Shown one piece after another: positions 15,072 through 17,422 of a DNA stretch of 17,422 bases. Position numbers and translations under genes: made by a program. The stretch is from an uncultured Bacteroidales bacterium (GTDB taxonomy: Bacteria > Bacteroidota > Bacteroidia > Bacteroidales > Muribaculaceae). The stretch covers positions 1 to 17,422 of the forward strand of contig URZM01000028.1 in assembly GCA_900552315.1 (NCBI GenBank), in the 5' to 3' direction. Each line of letters begins with the position of its first letter. The stretch's first letter is position 1. The notes beneath the pieces were generated by a model. That model made no database searches, was not told the origin of the DNA, and saw only the letters and a list, made by a program, of their open reading frames with translations.

Positions 15072-15605
15072 ATGAAGAAACTTAAATTTATCAACCGCCT
15101 CATAGCTGTGATGTTCATGGCGGTGGCGCTGGTGGCCTGCTCCTCCTCGAGCAAGGACGATGATGACGACGACGATGACGACGACGGCAAGAAGAAGGAG
15201 AAAGTCGGCAAAATAGGTAAATTCCAAGATGAGGAAGAAGGCGAAATCAAGGTCGGCGGTTCTCATGTGGATGATTTCTGCTCCCTGCTCAACGAAGCGA
15301 GCGTAGCCGTAGACCAGGCATCGGACGAGAGCGAGGTAGAAAATCTTCAGGCAAGGTTCAAGGACCGCATGAATCCGTTCAAATCAGACAACACCCCTCT
15401 TACCGCCAACGAGAAAGAAGAGATAATCTCGGCTCTGGCCAATTTCTTCGGAACCATCCTTGACAAGGCCGTGGTGTTGTCTGGCGAGGATATTGACCAG
15501 GACGAACTGTACCAGGCAGGCGTGGCCTTAGGCCAGCAAATCCGTAGTCTGGTAGAGCAGTCCAACTCCTTGGCTGACGTATGCGAGAATATACGCAATA
15601 TGTGA
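15072..15605 (+). CDS. Lipoprotein with poly-aspartate surface-export tag
   Basis: A 177-residue lipoprotein of unknown function. The signal peptide MKKLKFINRLIAVMFMAVAL ends in the lipobox LVAC with lipidation at C23. Directly after come four serines, K28 and ten aspartates (D29-D38), then a Gly/Lys-rich stretch. A lysine or serine followed by acidic residues next to the cysteine is the known lipoprotein export signal of Bacteroidetes, so outer-surface display is likely. The remainder (about residues 65-177) is predicted helical and acidic, with no recognised domain. It follows lepA by 76 nt on the same strand and has no clear promoter of its own, so it may be read through from lepA. The ten codons are a GAC/GAT mix whose number could vary in frame. 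Confidence 0.85.
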   Translation: MKKLKFINRLIAVMFMAVALVACSSSSKDDDDDDDDDDGKKKEKVGKIGKFQDEEEGEIKVGGSHVDDFCSLLNEASVAVDQASDESEVENLQARFKDRMNPFKSDNTPLTANEKEEIISALANFFGTILDKAVVLSGEDIDQDELYQAGVALGQQIRSLVEQSNSLADVCENIRNM

Positions 15606-15644
15606 CACGTCCATAGCGGCCAACCCGCAAACGGCCCACTCAAG

Positions 15645-15686
15645 CAGGCCGCCCGTTTGTCCACACCCCGGACAAAGGGCGGCCTG
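15645..15686. terminator. Long hairpin after the lipoprotein gene
   Basis: CAGGCCGCCC (15645-15654), a bulged G, and TTTGTCC (15656-15662) pair with GGACAAA (15670-15676) and GGGCGGCCTG (15677-15686). This gives 17 bp with a 7-nt loop, starting 40 nt after the stop codon. No T-run follows, so it may act as an RNA-stabilising 3' end or a weak terminator rather than a classical intrinsic one. Confidence 0.6.
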
Positions 15687-15823
15687 TCTGCGCAACACGC
15701 CCATGGCATTTGCGGGCAAATGACAGAGAGCATGGCAACTGAGCCACGCAAGCTGATTCGCGAGACACGCAAAAAGCGCACGCAAAAAAGCAGCGGTTAC
15801 CAACTGGATTTTTGACCGCAGAC

Positions 15824-15854
15824 TTGCGTGTGTGCCGCTTTTTTTGTAACTTTG
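15824..15854 (+). promoter_or_regulatory. recJ promoter
   Basis: TTG (15824-15826), a 20-nt spacer ending in a T-run, and TAACTTTG (15847-15854) match the Bacteroidetes consensus. Predicted start is near 15858, giving a leader of about 100 nt to ATG 15960. Confidence 0.8.
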
Positions 15855-15959
15855 CATTGTCTCGGCCTCGAATATTTTGATGACTTTGAAACTGTTTTGT
15901 CTTTCCTCCCACAGTTTTCTCTCAAGTTTTCGCTAATCTTATAAAAACCGCTCCCTTAG

Positions 15960-17422
15960 ATGATAAAGAAATGGAATTATCTGCCCCTGACGCTGCAACA
16001 GCAGAAGCAGGCGTCCCCCCTGGCCGAGCACCTGGGAGGCAACGAGGCCGTGGCCGAGCTGCTGCTGCGCCGAGGCGTGGACTCTCCTGAAGCCTCCGAC
16101 CGTTTTTTCGCGCCCTCTATAGCGGACCTGCATGACCCGTTCCTGATGCCGGACATGGACAAGGCGGTGAACCGCCTGAACAAGGCCATGGGGGCGAAGG
16201 AGAAGATTCTGGTCTACGGGGACTATGACGTGGACGGCACCACGGCGGTGGCCTTGGTGTACAAGTATCTGCAAAACTATTATTCCAACATAGAGTATTA
16301 CATCCCCACCCGGTATGAGGAGGGGTACGGCATTTCGCGCAAGAGCATAGACTATGCCGCCGAGTCGGGAGTGAAGCTGGTCATAGTGCTCGACTGCGGC
16401 ATCAAGGCCATTGAGGAGATAGAGTACGCTAAGGCCAAGGGAATAGATTTCATAATCTGCGACCACCACATGCCTGACGACGAGCTGCCTCCCGCCGTGG
16501 CCATCCTCAACCCCAAGATGCCCGGCAGCACCTACCCGTGCTCCCACCTGAGCGGCTGCGGCGTGGGATTCAAGTTCATGCAAGGGTTCGCAATGAGCAA
16601 CGGCCTGAGCAACCACAACGAGCTGGAGTGCCTGTTGGACCTGGTGGCGGTGAGCATAGCTGCCGACCTTGTGCCTATAGTGGACGAGAACCGCGTCATG
16701 GCCTTCCACGGGCTGAAACGCCTCAACTCGAACCCGAACCTGGGGCTGCGCAGCATAATTCGCATCTGCAAGCTGACGAACAAGGACATCACCATCTCGG
16801 ACGTGATATTCAAGATAGGCCCCCGCATCAACGCCTCAGGCAGGATGCAGAGCGGCATAGAGGCCGTGGACCTGCTGGTGAGCCGCGACCTGCATGACGC
16901 CTACGAGAAGGGAGCGGCCATAGACCAGTACAACAAGGACCGCAAAGAGCTCGACAAGCGCATAACGGAGGAGGCCAACACCCTGATAGGCCGCGACGTG
17001 AAGGTGCAAAACGAGCGCCGCTCCATAGTCATCTGCAACAAGGACTGGCACAAGGGCATCATAGGCATCGTGGCATCGCGCCTGACGGAGCTGTACTACA
17101 AGCCAAGCGTGGTGCTTACCCTCTCGGACGGGGTGGCCACCGGCTCGGCGCGTTCGGTGCAGGGGTTCGACATCTATGCCGCCGTAGGCTCGGCGCGTCA
17201 TCTGCTGGAGAATTTCGGAGGCCACACCTACGCCGTGGGACTAACGCTCAAGGAGGAGAACGTGGCCGAGTTCTCACGCCTGTTCGAGGAGTACGTGGCC
17301 GAGCATATCCTGCCCCACCAACTGGAGCCGCAGCTTGACATAGACGCCGAGATCACTTTCTCGCAAATCAACTCCGAGCTGATGGCATACCTGCGCAAGT
17401 TCAACCCCTTCGGTCCCGGCAA
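15960..17422 (+). CDS. recJ: Single-stranded-DNA-specific exonuclease RecJ, 3' end cut by window
   Basis: A 5'-to-3' ssDNA exonuclease of the DHH superfamily acting in recombinational repair and mismatch repair. The first 487 codons are present and the frame is still open at the right edge. The protein starts MIKKWNYLPLTLQQQKQASP. The DHH domain shows motif I Y-G-D88-Y-D90-V-D92-G, a VIVLDCGI segment (motif II) and D168-H169-H170 in ICDHHMP. Later come VSIAADLVP, the RINASGRM motif, KDWHKGIIGIVASRL and the DHHA1-domain G-G-H422 motif (FGGHTYAVGL). All of these are typical RecJ. The usual family length is about 570 residues, so roughly 80 C-terminal residues are missing. ATG 15960 is the first codon in frame after the leader and suits the family N-terminus. 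Confidence 0.95.
   Translation, partial: MIKKWNYLPLTLQQQKQASPLAEHLGGNEAVAELLLRRGVDSPEASDRFFAPSIADLHDPFLMPDMDKAVNRLNKAMGAKEKILVYGDYDVDGTTAVALVYKYLQNYYSNIEYYIPTRYEEGYGISRKSIDYAAESGVKLVIVLDCGIKAIEEIEYAKAKGIDFIICDHHMPDDELPPAVAILNPKMPGSTYPCSHLSGCGVGFKFMQGFAMSNGLSNHNELECLLDLVAVSIAADLVPIVDENRVMAFHGLKRLNSNPNLGLRSIIRICKLTNKDITISDVIFKIGPRINASGRMQSGIEAVDLLVSRDLHDAYEKGAAIDQYNKDRKELDKRITEEANTLIGRDVKVQNERRSIVICNKDWHKGIIGIVASRLTELYYKPSVVLTLSDGVATGSARSVQGFDIYAAVGSARHLLENFGGHTYAVGLTLKEENVAEFSRLFEEYVAEHILPHQLEPQLDIDAEITFSQINSELMAYLRKFNPFGPG

Larger units (their letters stand above)
15606..15959 (+). other. 354-nt intergenic region before recJ
   Basis: No convincing gene is seen on either strand. It holds a long GC-rich hairpin (15645-15686), a small palindrome ATTTGC-GG-GCAAAT (15708-15721), a segment with several GCAAAA/ACGCAA repeats (15764-15789), a good promoter (15824-15854) and an AT-rich recJ leader of about 100 nt. 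The leader contains an 18-codon open frame at 15880-15936 (ATG to TAA) that may be chance. Confidence 0.7.

Noticed and set aside
13937..15250. A 437-codon minus-strand open frame across lepA and the lipoprotein start.
   Set aside because: It is the shadow of lepA; its serine run is simply the complement of the poly-Asp codons.
15708..15721. Palindrome ATTTGC-GG-GCAAAT, whose first half shares TTTGCGGG with the 40-bp repeat.
   Set aside because: Only nine bases are shared and no TAnnTTTG follows at the right distance, so it is probably chance rather than a third repeat copy.
15784..15845. AAAAAAGC ... GCTTTTTTT arrangement that could form a bidirectional terminator.
   Set aside because: The interior pairs poorly with a long loop, and the T-run is better explained as the recJ promoter spacer.

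Overview
The window looks like chromosome of a high-GC member of the order Bacteroidales. Several promoters fit the Bacteroidetes consensus (TTG/TTTG, a 19-20 nt spacer, then TAnnTTTG). Shine-Dalgarno sequences are weak or absent. There is a lipoprotein with a lysine-plus-poly-aspartate tag directly after the lipidated cysteine, as in Bacteroidetes surface lipoproteins. The housekeeping proteins (ValRS, HtpG, LepA, RecJ) read as Bacteroidales-type. A gut lineage such as Muribaculaceae is plausible, but I cannot fix genus or family from sequence alone.

Layout, left to right. (1) The 5' end of an unidentified gene runs off the left edge on the minus strand (1-197). (2) A tightly spaced plus-strand run (409-8588) encodes mannose-6-phosphate isomerase (manA), valyl-tRNA synthetase (valS), a secreted S9 family peptidase, malonyl-CoA:ACP transacylase (fabD) and aspartate-semialdehyde dehydrogenase (asd). 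Gaps are 13-37 nt. A near-leaderless promoter precedes it and a strong hairpin terminator follows it (8611-8651). (3) Three minus-strand genes follow: a 106-residue HExxH membrane-type protein, a secreted protein of unknown function that overlaps it by 1 nt, and the Hsp90 chaperone htpG. The htpG terminator overlaps the promoter of the secreted-protein gene. (4) Divergent from htpG, on the plus strand, is a three-gene cassette (12144-13089) joined by ATGA overlaps: DUF3791-like, DUF3990 (probably ADP-ribosyltransferase-like) and a second small protein. (5) lepA and a poly-Asp surface-type lipoprotein come next, then a 354-nt intergenic stretch with a long hairpin and a good promoter. (6) recJ follows and is cut by the right edge.

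The most interesting part is the cassette between htpG and lepA. An exact 40-bp copy of the lepA promoter lies in front of it, so an identical promoter stands at 12065-12104 and at 13125-13164, exactly 1060 bp apart. The last cassette gene has about 48% GC by hand count, visibly lower than the genes on either side. Together this suggests a mobile or captured toxin-antitoxin-like (or NAD/ADP-ribose-related) module that was inserted at, or duplicated, the lepA promoter. No tRNA, rRNA, CRISPR array or recognisable insertion sequence was seen.
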